DNA from: Nanobdellota archaeon
GTDB lineage: Archaea; Nanobdellota; Nanobdellia; Woesearchaeales; UBA583
Assembly: GCA_022565615.1 (NCBI GenBank)
Contig: JAIUMM010000017.1
Location: 1 to 33,236, forward strand
Length of the DNA stretch: 33,236 bases
Direction: 5' to 3'
Shown here: positions 1 to 7,851 of the stretch, one piece after another
Layout of the letters: each line of letters opens with the position of its first letter
Numbering within the stretch: the first letter of the stretch is position 1
Translations under genes and position numbers: made by a program
Notes under the pieces: model-generated
What the model saw: the letters and a program-made list of their open reading frames with translations, nothing else
Database searches by the model: none
What the model was told of the DNA's origin: nothing

Positions 1-116
1 AATTAAAACCTCAAAATTTTGATGTAGCAATTTATAATTTTATGTTTGAAGAATTTGGAAAAGAACGACCTTCTGAGTATCAATTTGCAATTAAATATAA
101 TTGGAGGTTTGAGTAA
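1..116 (+). CDS. 3' end of an unidentified protein (partial)
   Basis: An open frame entering from the left edge runs from base 3 to a TAA at 114-116 and gives the last 37 residues of a protein ending in YNWRFE. The stretch is rich in aromatic residues and alternates like a C-terminal beta strand region. The stop lies only five bases before the next start (122), so the two genes are probably cotranscribed. No family can be assigned from so short a tail. Confidence 0.6.
   Translation, partial: LKPQNFDVAIYNFMFEEFGKERPSEYQFAIKYNWRFE
103..107 (+). promoter_or_regulatory. possible Shine-Dalgarno GGAGG for the M15-like gene
   Basis: GGAGG lies inside the last codons of the upstream gene, 14 bases before the ATG at 122. 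The spacing is longer than usual and the bases are also coding, so this is a weak call. It would fit a gene that is internal to an operon, since no TATA box stands at the leaderless distance. Confidence 0.3.
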
Positions 117-121
117 GAAAA

Positions 122-2632
122 ATGAAAAAAGTATTAATTTTGATATTTATGTGTATATTATTCTCAAGTCAATTAAATTTTATTTATTCTCAAGATGAGA
201 TTCTAGTTAATGAAGATTTACTCAATGAAAATCCAGCAACATTTTGGGAGATGGTCTTAGATTTTCCTCAAGCATTATTAGATTTAACTATTAATGGTTT
301 ACGAGATGCATTAACTAATAGTAGAGATAATTTTTTATTAGCAATAAATAATGATAGAAGTGTTCTTTCTAATGAAGATGTTAGAAGTGTGTATTTGGAA
401 GCTCTTTTAGAAGATCCACAAGAACTAATAACTTCACATCCTGAAGTATTTGGACAATTTTTACAAGAAGAAGGAGTAGATAATTCTGGAGCTTTTGATT
501 TTGAAGTATTAAGTTTTGACAGAGATGGAAATAACTTAGTAATTAGAAGAAATGAAGGCCAAACTATAGCAGTATCATTAAATGATTTAAATGGAGGAAT
601 TTTAAATTTAGATGGAAGTGTTCAACTCAATAATGGTGCTATAGTAAATTCAGGTTCAATTATCCAAGAAAGGGGAGAATATAGAATAACTAATGGAATT
701 GTAGAAATTTATGGAAGAGAAATTACAGGAGATAGTTTTGTTTTAGGTCCTACTAACTCAGTAGAAAATCTTTACGTACGAGCAAACTTAGAAGTTTCAT
801 TTGATGATGGATTAGGACGAAGAAATATATTACAAAGAGATGGTCAAGTTTCATTTTATGAATCTGGTGCTATTGGTCTTAATGGTGACTTAAGAGTTTC
901 AACTATTGATGATAATGGAGTTTTAATTCTTCAACGAAGAATTATTACTGATTTAAGTTCAATTGATGATGAAATGATAATCGCACAAAACCCAAGTCAA
1001 TGTATAGAGGGCAGTTTTGGAGGTTGTATTATAGATCAAGGGAGTAGGATGGAGATTCGAGCAAGAAACCAAGGTAATTTACAAGTTGAGATTCATGGAT
1101 TAGAACATGTGGCAGTCCGAGTTCCTTTAATCGAAGATTCAACTCAATTACGATTAAGTAGATTTTTGGAAGAAGATTCTAGAATAATTTATAGAATTTC
1201 TCAAGATGAAACCACTTTATCAGGAGGATTTCCTTCAAATTTATCATTACTGACATTAAATACCTTTCATCCTCAATTAGAACATTCTGTAATTGATGGA
1301 GGAAATATTATTGGACATATTTTTAATGTGGAGCATCCAACAGGTATTGAATTGGAAGCACATCAGATTATTGAAGGTTTAGATTTGAGTAGATTTAGCG
1401 AATCTTTGCAAGGGCAGTTAAATAATGCAAATTTTGGTAGTATTTCAGCAGGAGAAGTTAGTATTGTAGTAGCTTTAAATTCATTAGGACTTCCAAGTGA
1501 TATGAGTTTTAGGTCTGAGTTGGCTGAATTATTAGGTATTGAAGATTATAGAGGGACTGCATCTCAAAATACTCAACTACTTAACAGATTACGAAATGAA
1601 GGGATTCAAGGTTCTCAAAGAATAACTATTGGAGAACAATTAGGACAAATTTTCGAATTAGATCCTAATTTAGTTGGTTCAAGTTCAGAGTTAGTGATTC
1701 CTTCATTAGAAAATGCTAATTTTGCAAATATTAATTTTAATGACCCAAGTATTGTAAGAATATTGAATCAAATGGGGATTGATTCAAGTTTTGCTGCAAG
1801 ACAACAATTATACAGAGAATTATTTGGAAGAGAACCTCCTACTGGAGATCAAGGTTTTCAAATGAATATTGAACTAAGAAGAGCATTAGGAGAGATTCAT
1901 GCTCAAACATTTACAAGTACTGGCACAATTGATGTTGATGAAGATATACCTAGTAGAGGTGGAGAAAGTCCTTTACAAATTACAGGAGTAGATGGAGAGG
2001 TTAGAACGATAATTCCTCCTGAAACTTTAAGACAACCTACTCGTTCTACAACTCTAAGACCTTCTCAAGTTTCAGATCCTTCATTTGATAGACTTACTTA
2101 TTCTTTAGGAGGAATTAGAAACAGAGGACTAGCTCCGGATTTAGAGAGAATATTACAAGCAACTGCAGAAGAGACAAATACTCGAATTAGAATTGTAAGT
2201 GGAGGTCAAATGGGTTTTTCAGAAATGCCAAGAGGTTCTTATCAGATAAACAGAGGAGGAAGGTGGTATGCTCCAGGAGGAAGAGCATTACCTAGGACAG
2301 GTAGTACTAGACATGATTATGGGAATGGTGCAGATTTTGATATAATTGATGCTACAACAGGCAGAGTTATAAGCTATGGTGAACCTGCCTTTTTTCAATT
2401 TTTGACAACATTAAGTGCAAATGGAGCAAGAGGAGTTGGAGCAGATAGAAATGGAAGATATATGAATCAAGGAAGTGCAACTGGGAGAGTTCATGCCGAT
2501 ATTCAAAGTCCTGCTGTTTGGGGACATGGTGGAAGTGGTGCTAATACTCCTGATCCTGTAAGAAGAGCAGTTTCAGAAGGAGAAAGAATTAGGTCTCAAA
2601 GATGTAGAGAAGCAGGAGTGGTTTGTAGATAA
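122..2632 (+). CDS. large secreted protein with C-terminal M15-type (LAS-fold) zinc peptidase-like domain
   Basis: Residues 1-23 form a signal peptide (MKK, hydrophobic core, cut near YSQ), so the protein is exported. After it come a helical segment (about 35-120), a beta-rich repetitive region with many short Gly/Asn turns (about 130-430), and two similar helical modules of about 50 residues (near 445-495 and 541-592, both starting SIV with a following LN and G). A Pro/Thr/Ser-rich linker leads to a C-terminal domain. That domain has H731 and D738 in RHDYGNGAD, matching the H-x6-D zinc site of M15 D,D-carboxypeptidases and Hedgehog-like domains, and H791 in VHAD, resembling the third-ligand region of the M15_3 subgroup. 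The Glu found three residues before the last His in classical M15 enzymes is Gly here. The likely role is a zinc cell-wall hydrolase or a binding protein derived from one; the substrate is unknown because archaea generally lack peptidoglycan. Confidence 0.75.
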   Translation: MKKVLILIFMCILFSSQLNFIYSQDEILVNEDLLNENPATFWEMVLDFPQALLDLTINGLRDALTNSRDNFLLAINNDRSVLSNEDVRSVYLEALLEDPQELITSHPEVFGQFLQEEGVDNSGAFDFEVLSFDRDGNNLVIRRNEGQTIAVSLNDLNGGILNLDGSVQLNNGAIVNSGSIIQERGEYRITNGIVEIYGREITGDSFVLGPTNSVENLYVRANLEVSFDDGLGRRNILQRDGQVSFYESGAIGLNGDLRVSTIDDNGVLILQRRIITDLSSIDDEMIIAQNPSQCIEGSFGGCIIDQGSRMEIRARNQGNLQVEIHGLEHVAVRVPLIEDSTQLRLSRFLEEDSRIIYRISQDETTLSGGFPSNLSLLTLNTFHPQLEHSVIDGGNIIGHIFNVEHPTGIELEAHQIIEGLDLSRFSESLQGQLNNANFGSISAGEVSIVVALNSLGLPSDMSFRSELAELLGIEDYRGTASQNTQLLNRLRNEGIQGSQRITIGEQLGQIFELDPNLVGSSSELVIPSLENANFANINFNDPSIVRILNQMGIDSSFAARQQLYRELFGREPPTGDQGFQMNIELRRALGEIHAQTFTSTGTIDVDEDIPSRGGESPLQITGVDGEVRTIIPPETLRQPTRSTTLRPSQVSDPSFDRLTYSLGGIRNRGLAPDLERILQATAEETNTRIRIVSGGQMGFSEMPRGSYQINRGGRWYAPGGRALPRTGSTRHDYGNGADFDIIDATTGRVISYGEPAFFQFLTTLSANGARGVGADRNGRYMNQGSATGRVHADIQSPAVWGHGGSGANTPDPVRRAVSEGERIRSQRCREAGVVCR

Positions 2633-2682
2633 TATTTTAAAAATAAGATTTTTTTAAAATAAAATGTCTTTAAAAACATAAA

Positions 2683-2690
2683 TTTATAAA
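2683..2690 (+). promoter_or_regulatory. TATA box TTTATAAA
   Basis: TTTATAAA is centred about 26 bases before the ATG at 2713 and touches the upstream ATG at 2692. This is the usual leaderless distance in the window and argues that translation starts at 2713. Confidence 0.55.
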
Positions 2691-2712
2691 TATGGCACTC
2701 ATGAGTAATAAC

Positions 2713-3132
2713 ATGAAACAATTCAAAAATATTGTATTATCAGGGATTATTGCAGGGACATTATTAACACCAAATATTGCTTTGAGTGGATCTACTAATT
2801 TAGAAAATAGAGTATTTTTAGAAGGATGTTCACCCCATTTAATTGAAGAATTTGAATTTGGAAGTGGAATATATGGGACTAATCCATATCAAAGACTAAT
2901 TGATACTCAAGAGTTTGGTGAAGAAAGCAGTTTAATTACAGGAATGTCTCCTGGTGCAGAAGAAATGTTTATGGAATGCTTGTTTTCAAATGGACAAAAT
3001 TGGGAAAATGGTATTCATTACTTAGGATTAAGTCTATGTGATAATTTAGCTAGAGATTCTAGGATAATTTCACAGATTCCAAAATATGATAGAAATTTTT
3101 GTTTATATGAATATATTGAACCTTTTAATTAA
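2713..3132 (+). CDS. small secreted cysteine-containing protein, unknown function
   Basis: A 139-residue protein. The N-terminus (MKQFKN, then a hydrophobic stretch ending near ALSG) is a signal peptide, so the mature part of about 115 residues is outside the cell. It contains four cysteines (in EGCSP, MECLF, SLCDN and NFCLY) that could form two disulfide bonds, and it is acidic. An in-frame ATG exists at 2692, but the TATA box lies directly against it, so 2713 is preferred. It follows the M15-like gene by about 80 bases with its own promoter. No family is recognised; a partnership with the upstream secreted protein is only suggested by position. Confidence 0.65.
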   Translation: MKQFKNIVLSGIIAGTLLTPNIALSGSTNLENRVFLEGCSPHLIEEFEFGSGIYGTNPYQRLIDTQEFGEESSLITGMSPGAEEMFMECLFSNGQNWENGIHYLGLSLCDNLARDSRIISQIPKYDRNFCLYEYIEPFN

Positions 3133-3145
3133 TTTAATTCAAAAA

Positions 3146-3155
3146 TTATTTAAAC
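3146..3155 (+). promoter_or_regulatory. TATA box (TTATTTAAAC)
   Basis: TATTTAAA is centred about 29 bases before the ATG at 3181, consistent with a leaderless transcript for the metallophosphoesterase. Confidence 0.5.
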
Positions 3156-3180
3156 TCTCCTCTTCTTATGTATATTATAC

Positions 3181-4053
3181 ATGTCTTCAAAAATTCTAAC
3201 TATTTTAGCACTTCCAGATCTACATGGAAAAAAACCATCACTTGTCTTAAAACATAAGCCTGAATTCGATATAATTATAACTCCTGGCGATATTTGTTTA
3301 GATAATTTAAGAGGAAATACTAATAATATTAAAAATATAAAACAGGCAACTAAAGAATCAATTAAAAAAGGTGAAGAAATACTTCAAAAATTAAGTGAAT
3401 TTAATAAACCAATTTATCTAGTTCCAGGTAATTGGGAACCAACTGAGTATACAGATGGTATTAAAAGAGAAGATTCAAATTTATTTGAAAAAATGATTTC
3501 AAAATTTCCTTTGATTTATAATTGTGAATATCAAAGAATTGATGTTAAAGATACAAATATTTCTATAATTGGAGCAGGTTCAACTTCAGCTCCTGAAATA
3601 CTCTCAAGAACTGATTTACTTGCTAGATTAAAATATGAAGAAGATGAAGAAGAAATTGAAGAATTACAACAACGTTATTTATATCAAACTAGAAAATTTG
3701 AACTTGTTGATGAAACATTTGAAGAATTATATAAAAAGAAATACTCTAAAAATTTCACAATTCTCCTATCTCACAACTCACCATATAACACTCCTCTTGA
3801 TATTATAAAAAATCCATTTAGTCCACTTCATAATCAACATTATGGCTCAGTTTTAAGTAGATTAATTATTGAAAAATATCAACCTGAATTAGTAATTTCA
3901 GGACATATTCATGAAGGAGTTGGAATTTGCAAAATTAAAAATTCAATTTGTTTAAATACAGGGTTTGGTAGCAGTATTTATCACATTATAAAAATAGATT
4001 TAGAGAAGAATAAAGTTTTATCAATTAAAAAATTTGGAAAAAATTTAGTTTAA
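3181..4053 (+). CDS. calcineurin-like metallophosphoesterase
   Basis: A 290-residue cytoplasmic protein with no signal peptide. The binuclear-metal motifs of the calcineurin-like phosphoesterase superfamily appear in order: D13-x-H15 (PDLHG), G36-D37 (TPGDI), G83-N84 (PGNWE), H198 (LSHNSP) and G241-H242-x-H244 (SGHIH). These residues hold two divalent metals and hydrolyse phosphomono- or diesters. The third motif reads GNW rather than the common GNH, so the His that helps protonate the leaving group is replaced by Trp; related archaeal groups also vary here. A charged helical insert (about 150-185, Glu-rich) sits between the third and fourth motifs. It stands alone with its own promoter and the substrate cannot be told from context. 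Confidence 0.85.
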   Translation: MSSKILTILALPDLHGKKPSLVLKHKPEFDIIITPGDICLDNLRGNTNNIKNIKQATKESIKKGEEILQKLSEFNKPIYLVPGNWEPTEYTDGIKREDSNLFEKMISKFPLIYNCEYQRIDVKDTNISIIGAGSTSAPEILSRTDLLARLKYEEDEEEIEELQQRYLYQTRKFELVDETFEELYKKKYSKNFTILLSHNSPYNTPLDIIKNPFSPLHNQHYGSVLSRLIIEKYQPELVISGHIHEGVGICKIKNSICLNTGFGSSIYHIIKIDLEKNKVLSIKKFGKNLV

Positions 4054-4079
4054 TGTTTTCCTCAATAGAATTACAAATG

Positions 4080-4087
4080 TTTATAAT
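4080..4087 (+). promoter_or_regulatory. TATA box TTTATAAT
   Basis: TTTATAAT is centred about 27 bases before the ATG at 4111, fitting a leaderless transcript of the beta-propeller gene. Confidence 0.55.
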
Positions 4088-4110
4088 TTAGTAATTGTAG
4101 GGCTAGTATT

Positions 4111-6327
4111 ATGAATTTATTAAAAAGTATGGTAAAAATAGTATTTGTTAGTGTATGTTTACTAATTCTTACTGGATGTAGTTCTCATATTACTAATCAA
4201 GAAGTTTTGAATAATCAAAATCAAGGTTCTTTTTTATTTCAAGAAGAGAGATTAGAGGGAATTAATACATTTGAGTCAAATTTAGAAATTGAGCAATTTT
4301 TATTAAAAAAAATTCTTAAGTCTTCACAATTATCTATGAACTTTAATGGTATGACTACCTCACCAGTTATGCGAGCAGACATGATGATGGAGTCATCAGT
4401 AGATATGGTAGCTAGTGATTCATCTCCTCCTCCTACTTCTTCTTCAGGAACATCTCAAATAGCAGAAGATATTTCATCTACGAATGTTCAAGTTAAAGGA
4501 GTTGATGAAGCAGATATTGTAAAAACTAATGGAGAATATATATATTCAATTACTAAAAATACACTTTCAATTACAAAAGCTTTTCCTCCTGAAAACTTAG
4601 AAATTGTATATACAAAAGAGCTTGAGGGAAACTCTCAAAATATATTTATTCAAAATAATTCATTAATTGTAATTAGTAATGAGTATGAGGATACTCAAAG
4701 AGTATCACAATTTCAATATAAACTTCAACCAACGTATAGACCTCAAACAAGAGTATTAGTATTTGATATTTCAAATGTTCAAGAAATAGAAATTGTTGAT
4801 GAAATTGTTATTAGTGGTTGGTATAATCAAGCACGAATGATTGGAGATTTTGTGTATATAATTGCACAAGAACAAGCATTTTCATATGGAAGAATTATAA
4901 CTCCATTTATTGATTCAATAACTCAAATGGAAAGAATTATGCCACCTGTATATTATTTTGATGAAGATGATGAAGAATACAGTTATACTACTATTGTATC
5001 ACTTCAAATTTCAGATGTAACTATAAATTCACAAAGAGAAATAAACGTTCAATCTTTTTTATTAGGGGCAAGTAGTACGGTGTATGTATCTAATAATAAT
5101 ATTTATCTAGCAAATAGAGAACATCAATTTAGACTATATACACCACAAATTCAATTAGAATTATTCTCAACTGCAATTTTACCTCAATACCCGACAAATA
5201 TTCAAGCCGAAATTAATAAATATGATATTCAAACTCAATGGAGTGAAATTTCAGCTATTTTAGTTAATTATTATGATTCATTATCTCCAGAAGAATTGGA
5301 AGAATTATATGAAAAAGTAAATCAAGAAGTTTCAAAATTTGAAACTGAATTTTTAGAGGAGAATATGAAAACAACAATTCATTCATTTTCAATTGATACT
5401 AAAAGTGGAGTTGTTGAATATCAAACTTCAGGTGATGTAAAAGGTTATTTATTAAATCAATTCTCTCTTGATGAATATAATTCACATTTAAGAGTTGCTA
5501 CAACATTTTCTATTTGGAATAGAAACCTTGGTGGAAGAGTTGAGTATAACAATTTATATGTATTAAATTCAGATTTAGAAGTAGTTGGAAGTGTTGAGAA
5601 TATTGCTCCAGATGAGAGAATTTTCTCAGTTAGATTTATGGGGGAAAGAGGGTATATTGTAACATTTAGAGATGTTGATCCACTTTTTACACTTGATTTG
5701 TCAAATCCACAATCCCCACAAATATTAGGAGAATTAAAAATTGATGGATTTTCTAATTATTTACATCCATTTGGAGAAAATCATTTAATAGGAATTGGAA
5801 GAGATACAGAAGAATTAGAAAGAGGTGGCTTTAGAATGAAAGGACTTAAACTTTCATTATTTAATGTAGAAGATATGACAAATCCAATAGAACAAGATTT
5901 TGTAGTTTATGGTGCAGCAGGCTCAAGTTCAGCAGCAGAATATGATCATAAAGCATTAGTATTTAATCCAACAAAAAATTTACTTATAATTCCAGTATCA
6001 ATTAGAGAAGAAAATTATCAAGAAGGATTTCAAGGTATTTTAGTAATTAAAGTGAGTGAAGAAGGAGGATTTGAAGAACTTGCAAGAATTACTCATAGAA
6101 ATGATGAAAACAATCAAATTGAAGATAGTTGGAGATGGAATTGGTGGTATAATTCTGACACTACAATTGTAAGAAGTATCTATTTAGATGAATTTTTATA
6201 CACTATTTCAAATAAGTACATTCAGGTTCACAACATAGATAATAATTTTCAATTTGAAAATAATGTTGACATGCGGTACATTACAAAAGATGATTATAGA
6301 GATGGACGAGAATATTATTATGAATAA
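4111..6327 (+). CDS. secreted beta-propeller lipoprotein (Beta_propel family)
   Basis: A 738-residue exported protein. Residues 1-22 are a signal sequence ending in the lipobox LTGC, with Cys23 the probable lipid-anchored residue. After a Ser/Pro-rich linker (around 105-118), the motif VKGVDEADIVKTNGEYIYS opens the domain; this is the hallmark of the archaeal/bacterial secreted beta-propeller family (Pfam Beta_propel, PF09826). Repeated strands with YIV, NLYV and FNP-type turns continue to the C-terminus, where the propeller closes near VHNIDN. A charged helical insert lies around residues 390-425. The protein is likely displayed on the outer face of the membrane for binding; no enzyme site is evident. 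The 95-residue membrane protein follows with its own promoter. Confidence 0.88.
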   Translation: MNLLKSMVKIVFVSVCLLILTGCSSHITNQEVLNNQNQGSFLFQEERLEGINTFESNLEIEQFLLKKILKSSQLSMNFNGMTTSPVMRADMMMESSVDMVASDSSPPPTSSSGTSQIAEDISSTNVQVKGVDEADIVKTNGEYIYSITKNTLSITKAFPPENLEIVYTKELEGNSQNIFIQNNSLIVISNEYEDTQRVSQFQYKLQPTYRPQTRVLVFDISNVQEIEIVDEIVISGWYNQARMIGDFVYIIAQEQAFSYGRIITPFIDSITQMERIMPPVYYFDEDDEEYSYTTIVSLQISDVTINSQREINVQSFLLGASSTVYVSNNNIYLANREHQFRLYTPQIQLELFSTAILPQYPTNIQAEINKYDIQTQWSEISAILVNYYDSLSPEELEELYEKVNQEVSKFETEFLEENMKTTIHSFSIDTKSGVVEYQTSGDVKGYLLNQFSLDEYNSHLRVATTFSIWNRNLGGRVEYNNLYVLNSDLEVVGSVENIAPDERIFSVRFMGERGYIVTFRDVDPLFTLDLSNPQSPQILGELKIDGFSNYLHPFGENHLIGIGRDTEELERGGFRMKGLKLSLFNVEDMTNPIEQDFVVYGAAGSSSAAEYDHKALVFNPTKNLLIIPVSIREENYQEGFQGILVIKVSEEGGFEELARITHRNDENNQIEDSWRWNWWYNSDTTIVRSIYLDEFLYTISNKYIQVHNIDNNFQFENNVDMRYITKDDYRDGREYYYE

Positions 6328-6336
6328 ATCTTAAAA

Positions 6337-6360
6337 TTTAATTAATTAATTAATTTTTTT
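6337..6360 (+). terminator. candidate terminator: self-complementary AATT repeat and T7
   Basis: Ten bases after the beta-propeller stop comes a run of TTAATTAATTAA units that can pair with itself, ending in seven T residues (6354-6360). Archaeal transcription often ends at T tracts, so this is a plausible end of the transcript, but such repeats are also expected by chance at this base composition. Confidence 0.35.
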
Positions 6361-6406
6361 CAACAATATTAGCTTATTTAATATAATTTAATTTTGGAGT
6401 TATAAA

Positions 6407-6420
6407 TATTTAAAAATATA
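6407..6420 (+). promoter_or_regulatory. TATA box (TATTTAAAAATATA)
   Basis: The A/T element is centred about 27 bases before the ATG at 6441. Confidence 0.45.
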
Positions 6421-6440
6421 TAGCGTTAAAATATAGTATA

Positions 6441-6728
6441 ATGATTAAAAAAAAGAAAGATTCTCCTCAAAGTTTTTCAATAATTGGTTCACTTACTAAT
6501 GTTGCAAAGAGTAAAGTAGATTCAATGATTGAGGAATATATTAGAAAAAATGTTACTCAAAAATTAGTGAGAATTGGTGAGATGTCACTTGCTTTTATTT
6601 TAGGAGTAGTATTACTTTTAGTTGGAATATCTCAATATTTAGCTTCACAACTTTCATTTTTAGAAAATGGACTCAATTACATTGTAATGGGAACAATTTT
6701 ACTCATCATTGCATATTTTTTGTCATAA
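6441..6728 (+). CDS. small membrane protein with two transmembrane helices
   Basis: A 95-residue protein. The first ~45 residues are charged and lysine-rich with an amphipathic stretch (KSKVDSMIEEYIRKN). They are followed by two predicted membrane helices, about 48-68 (LAFILGVVLLLVGIS) and 77-95 (reaching the C-terminus with LLIIAYFLS). The short loop between them would lie outside and the N-terminal tail inside, by the positive-inside rule. The family is not recognised; the shape resembles small membrane-anchoring or holin-like proteins, but nothing specific supports that. Confidence 0.7.
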   Translation: MIKKKKDSPQSFSIIGSLTNVAKSKVDSMIEEYIRKNVTQKLVRIGEMSLAFILGVVLLLVGISQYLASQLSFLENGLNYIVMGTILLIIAYFLS

Positions 6729-6738
6729 TTTTTTTGAC

Positions 6739-6756
6739 TTTAATTATATAATATAA
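6739..6756 (+). promoter_or_regulatory. TATA-like element
   Basis: A TTTAATTATATAATATAA element ends 15 bases before the ATG at 6771; its core lies about 24-28 bases upstream, the leaderless distance seen elsewhere. Confidence 0.45.
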
Positions 6757-6770
6757 ACTAACTAATAAAA

Positions 6771-7187
6771 ATGTCATATCAAATACCTACTTGTGTTATT
6801 GAAGAAATAAGAAAAAACTCTAGAGGAGATGTTATCATTGATACTAATCATGATATAAACTATCTATTTGGTTTAGATTTGGAAGATTCTCAATTTCATA
6901 AGTCTACTAAAATCTATATTACTTGGGAGGAATATGGAGATTTTTTAAATTTATCATATCTAGAAAAATTAGTAGATAAAGTTAATTTAAGAGATATAAT
7001 TATACTATTAAATATATTTGAATCTATTGGGAGAATAAAAAGAAAAAAAAGCCTTAGAATTGTTATAGTTAATGAAAAAATTTCAAAAGAAATGCTATTA
7101 AAAGTAGGATATAACTCAATTGAAGATTCTAAATATAGTGAGCTTGTCAACTTAGAAGGTTCTGATTTATATGAAAAATATATCTAG
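6771..7187 (+). CDS. hypothetical protein
   Basis: A 138-residue soluble protein of mixed alpha/beta character. Strand-like segments (DVIIDTN, KIYITWEEY, LRIVIVNEK) alternate with helices (LEKLVDKVN, LNIFESIGRIKRKKS). There is no signal peptide, membrane segment or metal-binding cluster. The promoter spacing and codon use match the neighbours, so it is probably a real gene, and the antisense frame at 6914-7150 is a shadow. I do not recognise the family. Confidence 0.6.
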   Translation: MSYQIPTCVIEEIRKNSRGDVIIDTNHDINYLFGLDLEDSQFHKSTKIYITWEEYGDFLNLSYLEKLVDKVNLRDIIILLNIFESIGRIKRKKSLRIVIVNEKISKEMLLKVGYNSIEDSKYSELVNLEGSDLYEKYI

Positions 7188-7218
7188 TATTTTAATTTAA
7201 TCAAATATAATACAAACT

Positions 7219-7230
7219 CTTATAAATTTT
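7219..7230 (+). promoter_or_regulatory. TATA box (CTTATAAATTTT)
   Basis: TTATAAAT is centred about 25 bases before the ATG at 7248. Confidence 0.5.
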
Positions 7231-7247
7231 GAATTTATTAAATTTAT

Positions 7248-7790
7248 ATGGTAAAAGTTTATACAAAAGTTGGAGATAAAGGAACTACTTCACTTTTAGG
7301 AAAATCAAATGTGAGTAAACAAGATAGTAGAGTTATTGCATATGGAGAATTAGATGAGTTAAATACAGTAATTGGACAAACTATGAATTATGTTGAAAAA
7401 GAAGATTATGAATTGTTATACAAAGTTGTTGAAGAAATATTTACAATTAGCTCTCACATTGCGTGTGTGAGTGATTCATTTAATAGTATGCTTCCAAAAC
7501 ATAATTCTGGAATAATTACTCAAATTGAGAGTAGAATTGATGATATTACGTCTAACTTACCAGAATTAAAATCATTTATTTTACCAGTTGGAAGTATTGG
7601 ACTTACTCAAATTCATATTGCAAGAACAGTCACAAGAAGAGCAGAGAGAGCATTAGTAACACTTAAAGATGAAATTGAACCTGATTTTCTACAATTAATT
7701 AATAGACTCTCAGATTATTTTTTCACACTTGCAAGAAAATATACTCAAGATAATGAAGAAGAGGAGATTGTCTGGAATTCAAAAAAATAA
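7248..7790 (+). CDS. cob(I)alamin adenosyltransferase, PduO type
   Basis: A 180-residue cytoplasmic enzyme that transfers the 5'-deoxyadenosyl group of ATP to cob(I)alamin, giving coenzyme B12. The PduO-type signatures are all present: the ATP-binding N-terminus YTKVGDKGTTSLLG (5-18), AYGELDELN (31-39), the RTVTRRAER helix (126-134) and NRLSDYFFTLAR (152-163). Length and order fit the family (PF01923). No other cobalamin gene is near, so the protein probably serves salvage of an imported corrinoid for an AdoCbl-dependent enzyme elsewhere, such as a class II ribonucleotide reductase; that user is inference. Confidence 0.93.
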   Translation: MVKVYTKVGDKGTTSLLGKSNVSKQDSRVIAYGELDELNTVIGQTMNYVEKEDYELLYKVVEEIFTISSHIACVSDSFNSMLPKHNSGIITQIESRIDDITSNLPELKSFILPVGSIGLTQIHIARTVTRRAERALVTLKDEIEPDFLQLINRLSDYFFTLARKYTQDNEEEEIVWNSKK

Positions 7791-7822
7791 CTTATACTAA
7801 TATTAGCAGATATTTCTAAATA

Positions 7823-7832
7823 TTTTTAAATA
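7823..7832 (+). promoter_or_regulatory. TATA box TTTTTAAATA
   Basis: Centred about 25 bases before the ATG at 7852. Confidence 0.5.
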
Positions 7833-7851
7833 ATGAGTAATTATTTACTTT

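Noticed and set aside
6914-7150. Reverse-strand 78-residue frame
   Set aside because: Antisense to the 138-residue gene, which has promoter spacing and better codon use.
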